A stretch of 64,000 nucleotides of DNA. Origin: Candidatus Phytoplasma vitis. GTDB lineage: Bacteria > Bacillota_I > Bacilli_A > Acholeplasmatales > Acholeplasmataceae. The DNA lies in the NCBI GenBank assembly GCA_023934045.1, contig CP097583.1, positions 372,001-436,000 of the forward strand. Direction: 5' to 3'. The position numbers and the translations under genes were made by a program. Shown in pieces: positions 29,524 through 38,822 of this stretch. The notes under the pieces were generated by a model, which was not told the DNA's origin, did no database searches, and saw nothing but the letters and a program-made list of their open reading frames with translations. The number at the start of each line of letters is the position of its first letter. Position 1 is the first letter of the stretch.

Positions 29524-30270
29524 TTAAGATTTAAGGTTGAAAGTACTTGGTTTTTGTGGTGGTTTTGTTGTACTAAAATAACCTTTAAAACACCAGTCGC
29601 GCCATATATCTAAATTTAATTCTTTATCGCCAATAATTGATATGGTAGTACAAGTATTAGACCAAAAACGTAATTGTTTTTGAATTTTTACATAATAAAT
29701 ACCACTATCCATTTTTATTGGAAAAACAAATTTGTCGTGTCCATAAGAAAAAATTATACTAAATTGATCATCAGTATAAAACATTTTTCCGCTACTATCT
29801 GTATAATCAGAAATTCGATAAGAACTACGAACATCACCTGGTTTGAAATAACATTGATTTTTCCATTGTGTTAATTTTTCTTGGTAATCAGAAAAACAAT
29901 TTATATGGTAAATGGTATCTTCTGTTTCGACAATATGTGTTAAATTAAAATTATCGTTTTCTACTTTCCAAATGTAATCTGATGCTTTTGTTAGCAGTAA
30001 GTTATTTTGTCTTTTCCAGTCTAAAATTGAGGTATATGGGTCAAAACAAGTTGGTAAAGTTATGTATTCCAGTTCTTTTTCTTTTTTAATTGGAATCGAT
30101 TCAATTGGTTCTAGTTCATCATTTTTTTTAACAATATTTGTTGAAGGTTTGTTTTCTGAATTTAGTTCTGTTAATTTTAATTCAGAAAAATGATAAAAAC
30201 TAATAACAATTAAAAATATAATAATAAAAGTAATAATAAATGATAAAGTTATTTTTTTATTTAAGTTCAT
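29524..30270 (-). CDS. Membrane-anchored exported protein, family A (248 aa)
   Basis: Hydrophobic anchor at residues 8-27, then an external part. It shares a pattern with the protein at 48949-50577 and the broken gene at 33245-34013: (F/L)DP..(S/T)ILDWK...N near residue 85 and a later W..QC...GD.R..YR..D segment, KC- or WCFKGYF and a terminal T(T/K)KPP.KP. Function unknown; the conserved Trp/Cys/Asp positions suggest a folded extracellular domain. No ribosome site is strong. It stands alone between decayed genes. Confidence 0.6.
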   Translation of the reverse strand: MNLNKKITLSFIITFIIIFLIVISFYHFSELKLTELNSENKPSTNIVKKNDELEPIESIPIKKEKELEYITLPTCFDPYTSILDWKRQNNLLLTKASDYIWKVENDNFNLTHIVETEDTIYHINCFSDYQEKLTQWKNQCYFKPGDVRSSYRISDYTDSSGKMFYTDDQFSIIFSYGHDKFVFPIKMDSGIYYVKIQKQLRFWSNTCTTISIIGDKELNLDIWRDWCFKGYFSTTKPPQKPSTFNLKS

Positions 30271-30619
30271 GATTTTTTTTACTTTTCTTGTTTAATTATA
30301 TATGAATATTATAAATAAATTATATAATTTAAATAATAAAAAATTAAGATTCATCAGTTGACATAAATTTGTTCATTCTAGCAAGACGTTTTTGTTTTAT
30401 AAGTTTCTTGAATACGGTTATAACTTAGAAATTTTTCTTTTAGTTCTTCATTTTTAATTTCGAATTCAGTTTATTTACGATCAATATAGCGATTAAGCTA
30501 AAAAATACTTACTAAGCATCGTTAACTAATTTTTAGAACACTTACCACTTTATTTAAGAAGCAACCGTAATTTAACTAACTTATTATTATAAGAAACCGT
30601 TACTGCTTCCCACCTTAAA

Positions 30620-31066
30620 TAGAACAAAAAACAACAATACGTGCACATATTAATATTAGTGACATTAAAAAAAGACATACTTTTACGTATAAATGAAAAT
30701 ACTAATTTCTTAGACACTATCGAAAGTAAAAAAATCAACTACTGTCCACAAATTACAGATAATCAACAACAATAGCAAGATTTATTTTTACATTTAAAAG
30801 TTAAATAAATATTAGATTCTATATTATCAAAACACGGTACAAAACATGAAAGAAAATTAATCAAACAAGTTCACAAAGAAAACGCTTAGAAAAAAGTTTT
30901 TCATCATAATAAAAAATAATTTAATTCAGTTATTTATTTAACTAGCATTTATGATTATTTTAAAAATAAATTAGATTTTTTTAAAAAAAAATATTTTTAT
31001 TTAAGAAAAATGCAAAAAACCAAATTCAATCAAAAAGGAGAAACCAAAAATGAAATACCAAATTAA
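30620..31066 (+). pseudogene. Gene with four in-frame stops, unknown product
   Basis: A single frame from about 30620 to TAA 31064-31066 reads as protein, for example KKDILLRINENTNFLDTIES and SILSKHGTKHERKLIKQVHK, but is broken by two TAG and two TAA codons. No frameshift is needed. This is a recently inactivated gene. Near its end AAAAAGGAGAAACC precedes an ATG of a 12-codon frame. I cannot name the family; position suggests mobile-unit cargo. Confidence 0.45.
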
Positions 31067-31117
31067 AAAAATAGAAAAAAATTAAGGATTTATAAAAAAA
31101 ATTTGCTATTTTCAAAG

Positions 31118-31152
31118 AAAAATGTTATATTTTTAGTAAAAAATGTTATATT
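31118..31152 (+). promoter_or_regulatory. Tandem operator-like direct repeats before the Panacea gene
   Basis: AAAAATGTTATATT occurs at 31118-31131 and again at 31139-31152, 21 bases apart (two helical turns), 36 bases before the ATG at 31188. The TTATATT parts could act as the -10 region. Such a layout fits autoregulation by an antitoxin, which is inference. Confidence 0.5.
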
Positions 31153-31187
31153 ATTAATAATTAAAAAAAATAAAAAAGAGGCTTGTT

Positions 31188-31673
31188 ATGGAAAATAAAA
31201 ATAATCAAATTAATGTTTTTGATGTTGCTCAGTTTTTTGTAAAAAAAGACCAAAGTATCAACAAAACAAAAATTCAAAAATTACTTTATTATGCACAAGG
31301 TTATTATTTAGCTAAATATAACAAAGTTTTATTTCAAGAATCAATCGAAGCATGGCCTTATGGTCCTGTCATCCCTGCCGTTTATGCAGAAACTTTAAAA
31401 CAAGAATTTCAAAAACAAAATTTTCAATTATCTTCTGTTTCTTTTGATTTTAGTTCTAAAATGACTAACTTACCTTTAACTGACGAACAAGAAAAAATTT
31501 TATACCAAGTTTTTAAAGATTTCGGTCATATGAGTGCTTCGCAACTTAGTGAACAAACTCATAACGAATCTCCATGGAAAGACACTTACAATACTAATAA
31601 ATTATATTCAAATTGTCCAATTCCGTCAGCTGTTTTATACAGTTTCTTTCGAAATAAAAAAAATAATATATAA
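31188..31673 (+). CDS. Panacea-domain (DUF4065/SocA-like) protein, putative antitoxin
   Basis: The 161 residues form a Panacea domain: INKTKIQKLLYYAQGYYLAK near the start, then EAWPYGPVIPAVYAE, and a C-terminal half with LSEQTHNESPWKDTY, all typical of this family (also called GepA or SocA-like). Family members are known as antitoxins that pair with very different toxins. Ribosome site AGAGG precedes ATG. The stop is eight bases before the next gene, whose product has a nuclease pattern, and tandem repeats lie in the promoter. The natural reading is a two-gene toxin-antitoxin unit with the antitoxin first. Panacea genes are also found near phage and mobile genes, in line with the neighbourhood here. 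Confidence 0.85.
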   Translation: MENKNNQINVFDVAQFFVKKDQSINKTKIQKLLYYAQGYYLAKYNKVLFQESIEAWPYGPVIPAVYAETLKQEFQKQNFQLSSVSFDFSSKMTNLPLTDEQEKILYQVFKDFGHMSASQLSEQTHNESPWKDTYNTNKLYSNCPIPSAVLYSFFRNKKNNI

Positions 31674-31681
31674 ATTTAGTT

Positions 31682-32440
31682 TTGATAAAAAAAGATAAAT
31701 ATTTCGAAATAATTACATTGTTAGATCAAATTATGACAAATTTTGAAAGTGACGGACATTTGTTAAAAGTTTTCTATGAAACTAATTTTTCTGAAGATTT
31801 TATTAATTCTTATATTTCAGATAATTTTAAAAACATTGGTAAAAAAGTTAATAGAGAATCTTTTAAAGGTCATGGTAAAGTCGATGTTTTAATTTCTTTA
31901 GATGATGATTCGAAATATGTTATTGAAACTAAGAATTATTATAGTCAACAAGATTTAGAATTTGTTTATAAACAAGTATTACATAGAATTCATCATCGTT
32001 TTCTTTACGCTTCAATTGTTTTGTTAGTGAATGGATTTCAAAAAGATAAATTTAAAAAAATTTTAGAAAACATTAATAAATGGATTAATTTAAAAAATGG
32101 TAAAAAACAAAATCGAAAAATAAATTCTAATGATAATTTTTTTCTTGTTAAAATACCAAACCCTAAAACTGGTTATGACGTTTTAATTAATATTGGTTGT
32201 TATCATTTAGAATTTAATATTAATCATGCTAAAAAAAATACTGACATTAAAAATTCAAAATACGAAGAAATTGAAAATAAAAGTACTAATTTTATTGAAT
32301 CGCTTAATAAAATAAATAGTTTAGATTCAGATAAAATAGAAGAATATATTAACAAATTAAAAGAAGAATTTATTGGAATTATACATTCTTGTTATGAATA
32401 TAACGAATATTATCTAAAACCTAAAAACAATAATAATTAG
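31682..32440 (+). CDS. PD-(D/E)XK nuclease-like protein, putative toxin paired with Panacea
   Basis: 252 residues. GHGKVDVLISLDDDSKYVIE puts D68 and then E82-T-K84 in the spacing and beta-strand setting of the PD-(D/E)XK nuclease core (KVDVLI, YVIETK), followed by a helix with QVLHRIHHRFLYA. The C-terminal 60 residues are charged and helical. Translation probably starts at TTG 31682 and is coupled to the upstream gene; no separate ribosome site is visible. It could be a DNA- or RNA-cutting toxin restrained by the Panacea protein, or a small defence nuclease. The family was not recognised beyond the motif. Confidence 0.6.
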   Translation: MIKKDKYFEIITLLDQIMTNFESDGHLLKVFYETNFSEDFINSYISDNFKNIGKKVNRESFKGHGKVDVLISLDDDSKYVIETKNYYSQQDLEFVYKQVLHRIHHRFLYASIVLLVNGFQKDKFKKILENINKWINLKNGKKQNRKINSNDNFFLVKIPNPKTGYDVLINIGCYHLEFNINHAKKNTDIKNSKYEEIENKSTNFIESLNKINSLDSDKIEEYINKLKEEFIGIIHSCYEYNEYYLKPKNNNN

Positions 32441-32451
32441 AATTTTTTTTA

Positions 32452-32646
32452 ATGAAAAATAATGAAATTAATATTTTTAATGCCACAAATTATATTATTG
32501 TTAATTCAAAAGATGATAATAAATTAACTCACATGAAATTGATAACAAAAAGACAAGAAATTATTAATGAAGTTTTTAAATTGTGTAAAGATTTAGACGG
32601 TTATGAATTATCTTGTATCTCTACGTGCTGTTATAAAAAATTGTAA
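32452..32646 (+). pseudogene. Internally deleted second Panacea gene, truncated by a MITE-like element
   Basis: The start INIFNATNYIIVNSKDDNKL...MKL matches the head of the upstream Panacea protein, and the next part KRQEIINEVFKLCKDLDGYE matches its later EQEKILYQVFKDFGH region, so about 75 middle residues are missing. The frame then runs into TGTTATAAAAAATTGTAAAT at 32629, the left end of a MITE-like element, which supplies the stop. It is almost surely inactive. Confidence 0.6.
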
Positions 32647-32897
32647 ATGTTTTTTTATTCATTTTTAAAGACTAATTATTGTTTTTAATTTTATTTTTAT
32701 ATATTAATTTCAAAAATTTTCTCCTTTCTTTTTTTATTCAAATAAAAAAAAGAACAATAAAATTGTTATTAATTTAACATTTGAATGACATGTATGGTCA
32801 AATATTTTCTCTTTTTAATAAAAAACAAACAAAGACTAGTTTTTTTAACTATTCTTTTCGCTATTAAAAATGAATTTATTTACAAAAATTTATAACA
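32629..32897. mobile_element. MITE-like element, copy 3
   Basis: Left end TGTTATAAAAAATTGTAAAT (32629) and inverted right end ATTTATTTACAAAAATTTAT to 32897 give about 269 bp, with an ACTAGT palindrome at 32836-32853. It lies at the broken end of the second Panacea gene. From 32898 to 33211 I see only AT-rich DNA without a frame. Confidence 0.6.
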
Positions 32898-33211
32898 ATG
32901 TGTTTTTATTATAACTTAATGTAATAAAAGGATCTTAAATATTATCAATTCATAATAATTCCATTACCTTTCGAATATCTTCATGTGATATAATGTTAAT
33001 GTCGTCTCTACGAAAGTTAGGTTGTTCATTTAACTAATCTTATTTAAGAATTTGATAATCAGCAAGTATGATTTTGGATTTAGTTCTTTTACTAAGGTTT
33101 GGTAATGATAAAACGTATTATTTGTGTTCATTTAAAGACCGGAAATTTTAATTAATTTTAACATTTATTAAGAACACCTCCTTGTTTAATACAGATATAA
33201 TATTTTTAAAT

Positions 33212-33239
33212 AAAAAAACTCTATAAAAAGAGTTTTTTA
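33212..33239 (-). terminator. Terminator of the broken family A gene
   Basis: AAAAAACTCT and AGAGTTTTTT pair across a short loop, directly after the minus-strand stop at 33245. Confidence 0.65.
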
Positions 33240-33244
33240 AATTA

Positions 33245-34013
33245 TTAGGTAAAAGTTATTTTTAAATCTAATTCTTTAGGTTTTTCAGGTGGTTTTTTAG
33301 TATCATAATAATGACTAAAAGAATTATAATCACCTTTACATTTCTTACCATCAATATACCAATCATCAATAATCCAACCGATTTCATAATAATATCTTTT
33401 TATATTACCTTCTTCGTCGTAAATATCTCTTGATGAATGGCCAAATTTATTTCTTATGTCTTTATCTGAATATGAAAAACCCTTCCGAATGTAACATTGT
33501 TTAGACCAATCGCACATTTTATTTATATAATTCATAAACAAATCTGCTTTAGGTTTAAACTCTGTACAAATGATATAATAAATTTTATCTTCGGTTTCGA
33601 AAGAGTTTAATATCGAGATCCAAGAATAAGAGAATTATATGCAATAAATTTTATCTTCTTCTTTCGTTTTATTTTTTATATATTTCTCGTCGTAATTATA
33701 TAAATTATTATCTATTTTATATTTGCTAATAGCTTCATTAGGGTCAAGAGAATCAGGGAGTTGGATTCTTATTATTTGTTTAGATAATTTGTTTTCTATT
33801 TCATTTTTTTTTTTTTTATTAATCACTTTTTGGTTTTTTAGTTCATATATTTTATATTTTTTTTGGGCGATATAATTACATTTTGAAATTTTGATTCTGA
33901 ATGAAAAAGTGTTAACAGTTTTTTATTGTCGTTTTTATAAAACCAAATAGTAGCTATTAAAAAAGAGGAATAATAATAAATACTAAATATTTTTTAAAAA
34001 AATTATTATTCAT
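33245..34013 (-). pseudogene. Broken membrane-anchored exported protein, family A
   Basis: On the minus strand ATG 34013 follows AAAAGGAAATGAAATTT, the same leader as the gene at 48949, and the start MNNNFFKK is the same. One base missing from a T run stops the anchor; a further shift lies near 33850. Then QLPDSLDPNEAISKYK and, after another break near 33600, NKFGHSSRDIYDEEG, GWIIDDWYIDGKKCKGDY and KKPPEKP follow, matching the tail of the 48949 protein. All domains are still recognisable, so decay is recent. Confidence 0.7.
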
Positions 34014-34762
34014 AAATTTCATTTCCTTTTTGATAATAATAATTACGAAAATAATAGTTTTTTATTTAAAAAACAAATATATTGAAAAAGAGTATATTAA
34101 AATATTGTAAAAATATTTAAATTTTATCAAAGTTTTATCTAAACAAAAATAATAATAAACAAACATTAAAGATAAAATTATATGTTCTAAATTAGCCACT
34201 AAGATTTCAAATTCATTTCTATGATTACAAAGTTTTTGGTCTATTATTCTAAAATTGTAAAATTAAAGCAATAAACAATCTATTCAACAAACAAAACTTA
34301 AATATTTTTCTAATTTATTTTTTTGCAAAAAAAACAAAATTATAAAATAAATATTAATTAACAAAACAATTTATATTGTAAATAAATCTAACAAAAAACT
34401 TATAATTTCTTTAACAAAACCTAATATTAAAATTATTAAAGCATTTGTTAAAAAACATCTTAATTGATTTTTTCATGATAGAATTATTTCCTTATATTTT
34501 ATTTTTATTTTTTATTTTAAAATTAACTAAAAATTATAATCCTTAATTCTAGGAAATATCATAGATTATTTAAAAAAATTCAATTAATAAATTTTTATTT
34601 ACATATATTTACATTAAAATTATATTTTTGATTTAAAATAATAATATAAAGTAAAATTTTAATTAATTAATATTAATATTCAAAAATTAAACATTTTTAA
34701 TTTCTAATTAAATTTATATTTAAAAAAAATAAATTATTTAAATTAATGAAACTTATATTAAA
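34014..34762. other. Gene-free AT-rich region
   Basis: No frame with a ribosome site is seen on either strand. A few minus-strand stretches (for example near 34190-34230) look faintly coding but are too short and broken to name. Confidence 0.4.
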
Positions 34763-34960
34763 ATGAAAAGACAAGAAAAAGAAAATAAAATTAGAAGAAT
34801 TCTTAAGAAAACTAATATTAAAGATTTAAAAATTATTATTTTAAAAAATTGTAGTAAAAAAACACACCTTAAAAGAAATAATAATATTCTTTTTGTAAAT
34901 GATAAAGTAAATCATTTAGTTAAAAAAGAATTAAAAAAATGTAAATTAGAAAAAAAATAA
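34763..34960 (+). CDS. Small basic protein (65 aa), hypothetical
   Basis: Lysine- and asparagine-rich frame starting ATG, product MKRQEKENKIRRILKKTNIK and so on, with a C-terminal charged helix. No good ribosome site. A hairpin at 34988-35038 follows its stop, which supports a transcribed unit. It precedes rpsD by 400 bases. It could be a small RNA-binding or ribosome-associated protein, or a chance frame. Confidence 0.3.
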   Translation: MKRQEKENKIRRILKKTNIKDLKIIILKNCSKKTHLKRNNNILFVNDKVNHLVKKELKKCKLEKK

Positions 34961-34987
34961 AATAAAATTTTATTTATATATCACAAC

Positions 34988-35038
34988 AATAATTTAATAA
35001 TTTTTAATAATTTCGTTTATGAAATTGTTAAATTATTT
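34988..35038 (+). terminator. Long AT-rich hairpin
   Basis: AATAATTTAA and TTAAATTATT, with inner AATTTC/GAAATT arms, form a long imperfect stem 30 bases after the stop of the small basic frame. From here to 35366 no other feature is seen apart from short AT palindromes before rpsD. Confidence 0.4.
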
Positions 35039-35366
35039 ATTACATCGACATTTTATATTATATAATAATAAGTAGATGCTGTTTTTTAATTTTTTTATTT
35101 TATGTTTGTTCGAAATTATTTTCGAAATTAATAATTTTGAATATTTACAATAATTAATGTAAAAATTTATTGATTCTAGTTTTTTTTATTTTATAATATA
35201 AAAGATGACCATAATAAATATTTTTTAAATATTAAAATTGAATTTAATATAATATATTATTAATTATTAAAATGAAACATTTTTCATTAATGTTTATTTT
35301 TTGCTATGGTATATTATCACTCATAAATAATTTATATAAATTTTAAGTAAGGGGTTTTATTTAAGA

Positions 35367-35966
35367 ATGTCTCGTTATACAAATCCAAGTTGGAAAATTT
35401 CACGTCGTCTTGAATATTCTTTATCTGAAACAGGAAAAGAATTAGTAACGAAAAATAATAGTTTAATTAAAAATAGAAAAAAAAAAGATAAAGGTAATTT
35501 TAGTATTCAATTAAAAGAAAAACAAAAAGTTCGTTTTGTCTATGGTATTTCAGAAAAACAATTCAAAAGATTTTTTTATAATTCTGCTAAATTAAAAGGG
35601 GCTCATGGTGAAAATTTTTTAATTTCATTAGAATCACGTTTAGATAATATTGTTTATCGTTTAAATTTAGCTAAAACAAGAGCACAATCTAAACAATTGA
35701 TTTCACATGGTCATATTTTAGTAGATTCTCAAAAAGTAGATATTTGTTCTTATTGTGTAAAACCTGGGCAACAAATTTCTATTAAAGAAAAATCTAAAAA
35801 TTTGAAAATTATTAATTTTGCTTTAAACAACAAATCTAATAAAAAATTTGAATATATTTGTTTAGATGAAAAAAGTTTAACTGGTAAATATGTTAGATAC
35901 CCAAGAAGAAATGAATTTTTAGTAGATATTAATGAACAATTAATTGTCGAATATTATACTAAATAA
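35367..35966 (+). CDS. rpsD: Small ribosomal subunit protein S4
   Basis: Primary 16S rRNA-binding protein that starts 30S assembly. MSRYTNPSWKISRRL opens the protein; the N-terminal part lacks the zinc cysteines, so it is a C-minus form. The S4 RNA-binding domain (about residues 88-150) shows ESRLDNIVYRLNLAKTRAQS and LISHGHILVDSQKVD. Length 199 is normal. Ribosome site AAGGGG is strong. It stands alone, with its own upstream region, as is usual for a self-regulated rpsD. Confidence 0.97.
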   Translation: MSRYTNPSWKISRRLEYSLSETGKELVTKNNSLIKNRKKKDKGNFSIQLKEKQKVRFVYGISEKQFKRFFYNSAKLKGAHGENFLISLESRLDNIVYRLNLAKTRAQSKQLISHGHILVDSQKVDICSYCVKPGQQISIKEKSKNLKIINFALNNKSNKKFEYICLDEKSLTGKYVRYPRRNEFLVDINEQLIVEYYTK

Positions 35967-36049
35967 AAATTATTAATATTTTTTTGTATAATTTTAAAAA
36001 AAATAATAATTTTAATATATTTATTTAAAAAAATATTAATTTTTTTAAA

Positions 36050-36092
36050 ATTTCTATTTTTAATAATCTTAATTATTATTAAAAATAGAAAT
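36050..36092. terminator. Perfect 18-bp inverted repeat after rpsD
   Basis: ATTTCTATTTTTAATAAT (36050-36067) is the exact complement of 36075-36092 with a seven-base loop. There is no T run on the plus strand. It may end rpsD transcription or protect its 3' end. The remaining bases to 36410 are AT-rich and hold only the cdaA leader. Confidence 0.55.
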
Positions 36093-36410
36093 AAATTAAT
36101 ACGATATTATTAAATAATTTATTCTTTTTTTAATTATAATTATTTATTTTTAAATTTTAATTTGAGAATAAATAATTTATTAAAAAATTAAAATAATATA
36201 AAATATTTTATTTTTTTAATATAATTATTTTTTTATTTAATTCAAAAAAATTTTATTTTAAATTTCAAATTAATTTTCATTTATTATAATCGCGAATAAA
36301 TTTTTTTATTATAATTTTATTTTTAAATCTATTTATCATTATTATATTTATTATATATTTATTTAAGAATATGAAAATACGAAACAATTCCAAAAAAGGA
36401 ATTTAGAAAT

Positions 36411-37169
36411 ATGAATTGGATTCAACCTATTATTTTATTATTTTTATGTTTATTTTTAATTTATATTTCTTTTAGAATTTTTTTTATTGATAAAAATGAA
36501 TTTTTGAAAATTATTTACTTTTTTGTATTTGGAATCATTTTATTTATTTTTTTGATTAGGTCTGGTTTATGTAATTTTTTGGAAAAATTAATAGGTTACG
36601 ACGATATCAAAGGCCCTTTAATAAATTTTATTTTATTATCTCCTATTATTATTAGAGCTCCTAATTTAAGAAATTTTTTTAATAATTTATACAAATGGCG
36701 ACATAAAAATAAAAAATTCATCCTAGTTAATCGTAATACACAAGAACAAATTTTAGAAGCCGTTTTAGAAATGTCTGAAAAAAAAATAGGTGCTTTAATT
36801 ACTATTGAAAAACACAATTCTTTAGAACAATTTGCTAAAAAATCAATTTTAATTGATGCTAATATTTCTAAAGAATTATTAATGAATATTTTTATCCCTA
36901 ATACTCCATTACATGACGGAGCAGTTATAATTAGAGGAAACAAGATTTTATCCGCTGGCGCTTATTTTATGTTATCTGAGGGACAATATTTTCAAAAAAC
37001 AACAGGTTCTAGACATCGTGCCGCTTTAGGTATCAGCGAAAATACTGATAGTATGACTATTGTAGTTTCAGAAGAAACTGGTAAAATTTCAATTGCTTTA
37101 GAGGGTATCATGTTACAAATGAAAGACGCTAATCAAATAAAAGAATATTTAATTACTTTCATAATTTAA
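36411..37169 (+). CDS. cdaA: Membrane diadenylate cyclase CdaA
   Basis: Makes cyclic di-AMP from two ATP. Hydrophobic segments at about residues 5-25, 33-50 and 64-82 anchor it in the membrane; the DisA_N cyclase domain follows with the catalytic TPLHDGAVII near 163-172 and SRHRAALGISE near 199-209. Length 252 is near the usual 270. AAAAAGGAA precedes ATG. In Firmicutes the second messenger controls K+ and osmolyte balance, which suits the nearby mscL. No regulator CdaR follows; a DegV protein does. Confidence 0.95.
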   Translation: MNWIQPIILLFLCLFLIYISFRIFFIDKNEFLKIIYFFVFGIILFIFLIRSGLCNFLEKLIGYDDIKGPLINFILLSPIIIRAPNLRNFFNNLYKWRHKNKKFILVNRNTQEQILEAVLEMSEKKIGALITIEKHNSLEQFAKKSILIDANISKELLMNIFIPNTPLHDGAVIIRGNKILSAGAYFMLSEGQYFQKTTGSRHRAALGISENTDSMTIVVSEETGKISIALEGIMLQMKDANQIKEYLITFII

Positions 37170-37214
37170 TTTTTTTATATTTTTTGTTATAGCAATGAAG
37201 GAGTTTTATATAAT

Positions 37215-38084
37215 ATGAGTATGAAAAAAAACAAAAAAATAGGTTTTGTAATAGATTCTACTATAGGAGATAATATAAATTTACACTTTTCATCTGATAT
37301 CTGTATCGTCCCTTTATCTATTATTTTAGATGGTAAAGAATATTCAGGAAAATCAGATAATAAATTTTTTTTAGATTGTTTAAAACAAAAAAGACAAATT
37401 ACTACAAGTCAACCGAGTCCACAATTATTTGTACAAGCTTTTGAAAAACAATTAAATGCAGGTTATGAACATGTAGTGTGTTTAACAATATCTCGAAAAT
37501 TAAGTGGTACTTTTAATAGCGCTTGTAAAGCTAAACAAATAGTAAATAATGAAAATATTACAGTTATTGATACAGAAAGTTTGGGGCCAGGATTTGTTTT
37601 CACTCTAAATAAAATTTATGAATATGTATATAATACTCATTTAAGTTATAAAGAAATTTTTAATAAAGTTGTCGAAGAATCAAAATTAGGTAGTTTTTAT
37701 TTCTCTTTAGATAATCTAAAACAATTAGTTATTAGCAAAAGAATTAGTAAATTTAAATTTCTTCTTGGAAGTTTATTCAAAATAAAACCTATTTTAAAAT
37801 TTCAACAAGGAATTATCACTATTGAAAAAAATGTTCGAATTTGGAAAAATTGTTTTTTTTATTTAATAAAATGCATCTTGAATTTTAAAAATTTTACCAC
37901 TAAACCTGTCGAAGTCAAAATGTTATATGTCGAAGATGATGTTTATATGCAAGAATTAAAAAAAGAAATCGAAAAATTAAATGATCCTAATATAAAAGTT
38001 TCTATTTATGGACCTATTTCTCCCATAATTGCTATCCATTTAGGAACTAAGGGTTTCGGATTTTATCTAAATGTTTTAATATAA
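37215..38084 (+). CDS. DegV family fatty-acid-binding protein, copy 2
   Basis: 289 residues with the family landmarks FVIDST near the N-terminus, TTSQPSPQLF near 73, CLTISRKLSGTFNSA and the C-terminal GPISPIIAIHLGTKGFG. Ribosome site AAGGAG. It keeps the classical DST start that copy 1 at 22349 has changed. It lies 45 bases after cdaA, likely cotranscribed, and ends at a shared terminator with mscL. Probably a FakB-like lipid carrier. Confidence 0.9.
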   Translation: MSMKKNKKIGFVIDSTIGDNINLHFSSDICIVPLSIILDGKEYSGKSDNKFFLDCLKQKRQITTSQPSPQLFVQAFEKQLNAGYEHVVCLTISRKLSGTFNSACKAKQIVNNENITVIDTESLGPGFVFTLNKIYEYVYNTHLSYKEIFNKVVEESKLGSFYFSLDNLKQLVISKRISKFKFLLGSLFKIKPILKFQQGIITIEKNVRIWKNCFFYLIKCILNFKNFTTKPVEVKMLYVEDDVYMQELKKEIEKLNDPNIKVSIYGPISPIIAIHLGTKGFGFYLNVLI

Positions 38085-38104
38085 ATAAATATTTAATGTT
38101 TTTT

Positions 38105-38151
38105 AAATTAAGTGAAAAAAAATAAAAAAATTATTTTTTTTCACTTAATTT
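38105..38151. terminator. Bidirectional terminator between degV and mscL
   Basis: AAATTAAGTGAAAAAAAATAA and its complement form a long stem with A and T runs on both sides. The right arm overlaps the last codons and stop of mscL, so it serves both converging genes. Confidence 0.8.
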
Positions 38152-38577
38152 TTTTTGAATTTCTTTTAAAATTTGTATTTTTTCTTTTTCTAATTCTAAT
38201 AATTCTTTTGTCGCATATATTTCTGTTTTTTGTAAATTTGATTGTACGTTGGAATCATTTTTTTTTATAATTTTTTGATAAATATAAATTAATATTGTAT
38301 ATATTGAAAGAGAAACTAAAAAAAATTCAAATAAATTTTGAATAAAATTACCATAATTAATTGAAATATTACTATTTAAATCCATTTTCCAATCTCTAAT
38401 AGAATGACGATTTAACAATAAATTTATAGGCGGCATTATAATATCTGTCGACAAAGAACTAATAACTTTAGTAAATAATTGTCCCATAATAAAAGCAACA
38501 ATTAATTTAATAATATCACCTTTAATTATAAATTCTTTGAAACCAGTTCTAAATTTTTTTATATTTTCCAAATTCAT
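38131..38577 (-). CDS. mscL: Large-conductance mechanosensitive channel
   Basis: Opens under membrane tension to release solutes during osmotic downshock. The N-terminal amphipathic helix FRTGFKEFIIKGDIIKLIVA leads into TM1 with FIMGQLFTKVISSLSTDIIM, a periplasmic loop, then TM2 around residues 78-98 (FIQNLFEFFLVSLSIYTIL). The C-terminal helix is charged and longer than usual. At 148 residues it is slightly longer than E. coli MscL. For a wall-less plant and insect parasite such a valve is valuable. Confidence 0.95.
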   Translation of the reverse strand: MNLENIKKFRTGFKEFIIKGDIIKLIVAFIMGQLFTKVISSLSTDIIMPPINLLLNRHSIRDWKMDLNSNISINYGNFIQNLFEFFLVSLSIYTILIYIYQKIIKKNDSNVQSNLQKTEIYATKELLELEKEKIQILKEIQKKLSEKK

Positions 38578-38629
38578 TTTATTAATCCATGCTTTTTTAA
38601 TTTTTTTTAAAAAATAAATATTTGTTATT

Positions 38630-38665
38630 TAAATAAATTATGATAAATTTATCATAATTTATTTA
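38630..38665. promoter_or_regulatory. 36-bp perfect palindrome between divergent genes
   Basis: Eighteen bases (38630-38647, containing AAATTATGATAAA) are followed with no spacer by their exact complement. A TTATAAT (38670-38676) stands just to the right, like a -10 for the plus-strand gene at 38823, and mscL starts 53 bases to the left. The layout suggests an operator for a dimeric regulator controlling both genes. Confidence 0.6.
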
Positions 38666-38768
38666 TATGTTATAATTATAGTGTATATTGTATTTTTTTA
38701 TAGAATGTCATTTTTTATTATTAATAATAAAATTTAAAAAAATAATTGAAAAATATAAACTATTTTTT

Positions 38769-38797
38769 TATCAAATAATTTTTAAATTATTTGATAT
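38769..38797 (+). promoter_or_regulatory. Leader hairpin before the membrane coiled-coil gene
   Basis: TATCAAATAATT and AATTATTTGATA pair around a TTTA-type loop, ending nine bases before the AAGGAG ribosome site. It could influence translation or mRNA stability. The arms resemble those of the terminator at 39613-39639. Confidence 0.5.
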
Positions 38798-38822
38798 ATA
38801 TAAAAAAGGAGAAGTGTTAATA

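Noticed and set aside
36596-36943. 115-codon minus-strand frame inside cdaA
   Set aside because: Opposite strand of the catalytic region of cdaA, no ribosome site.
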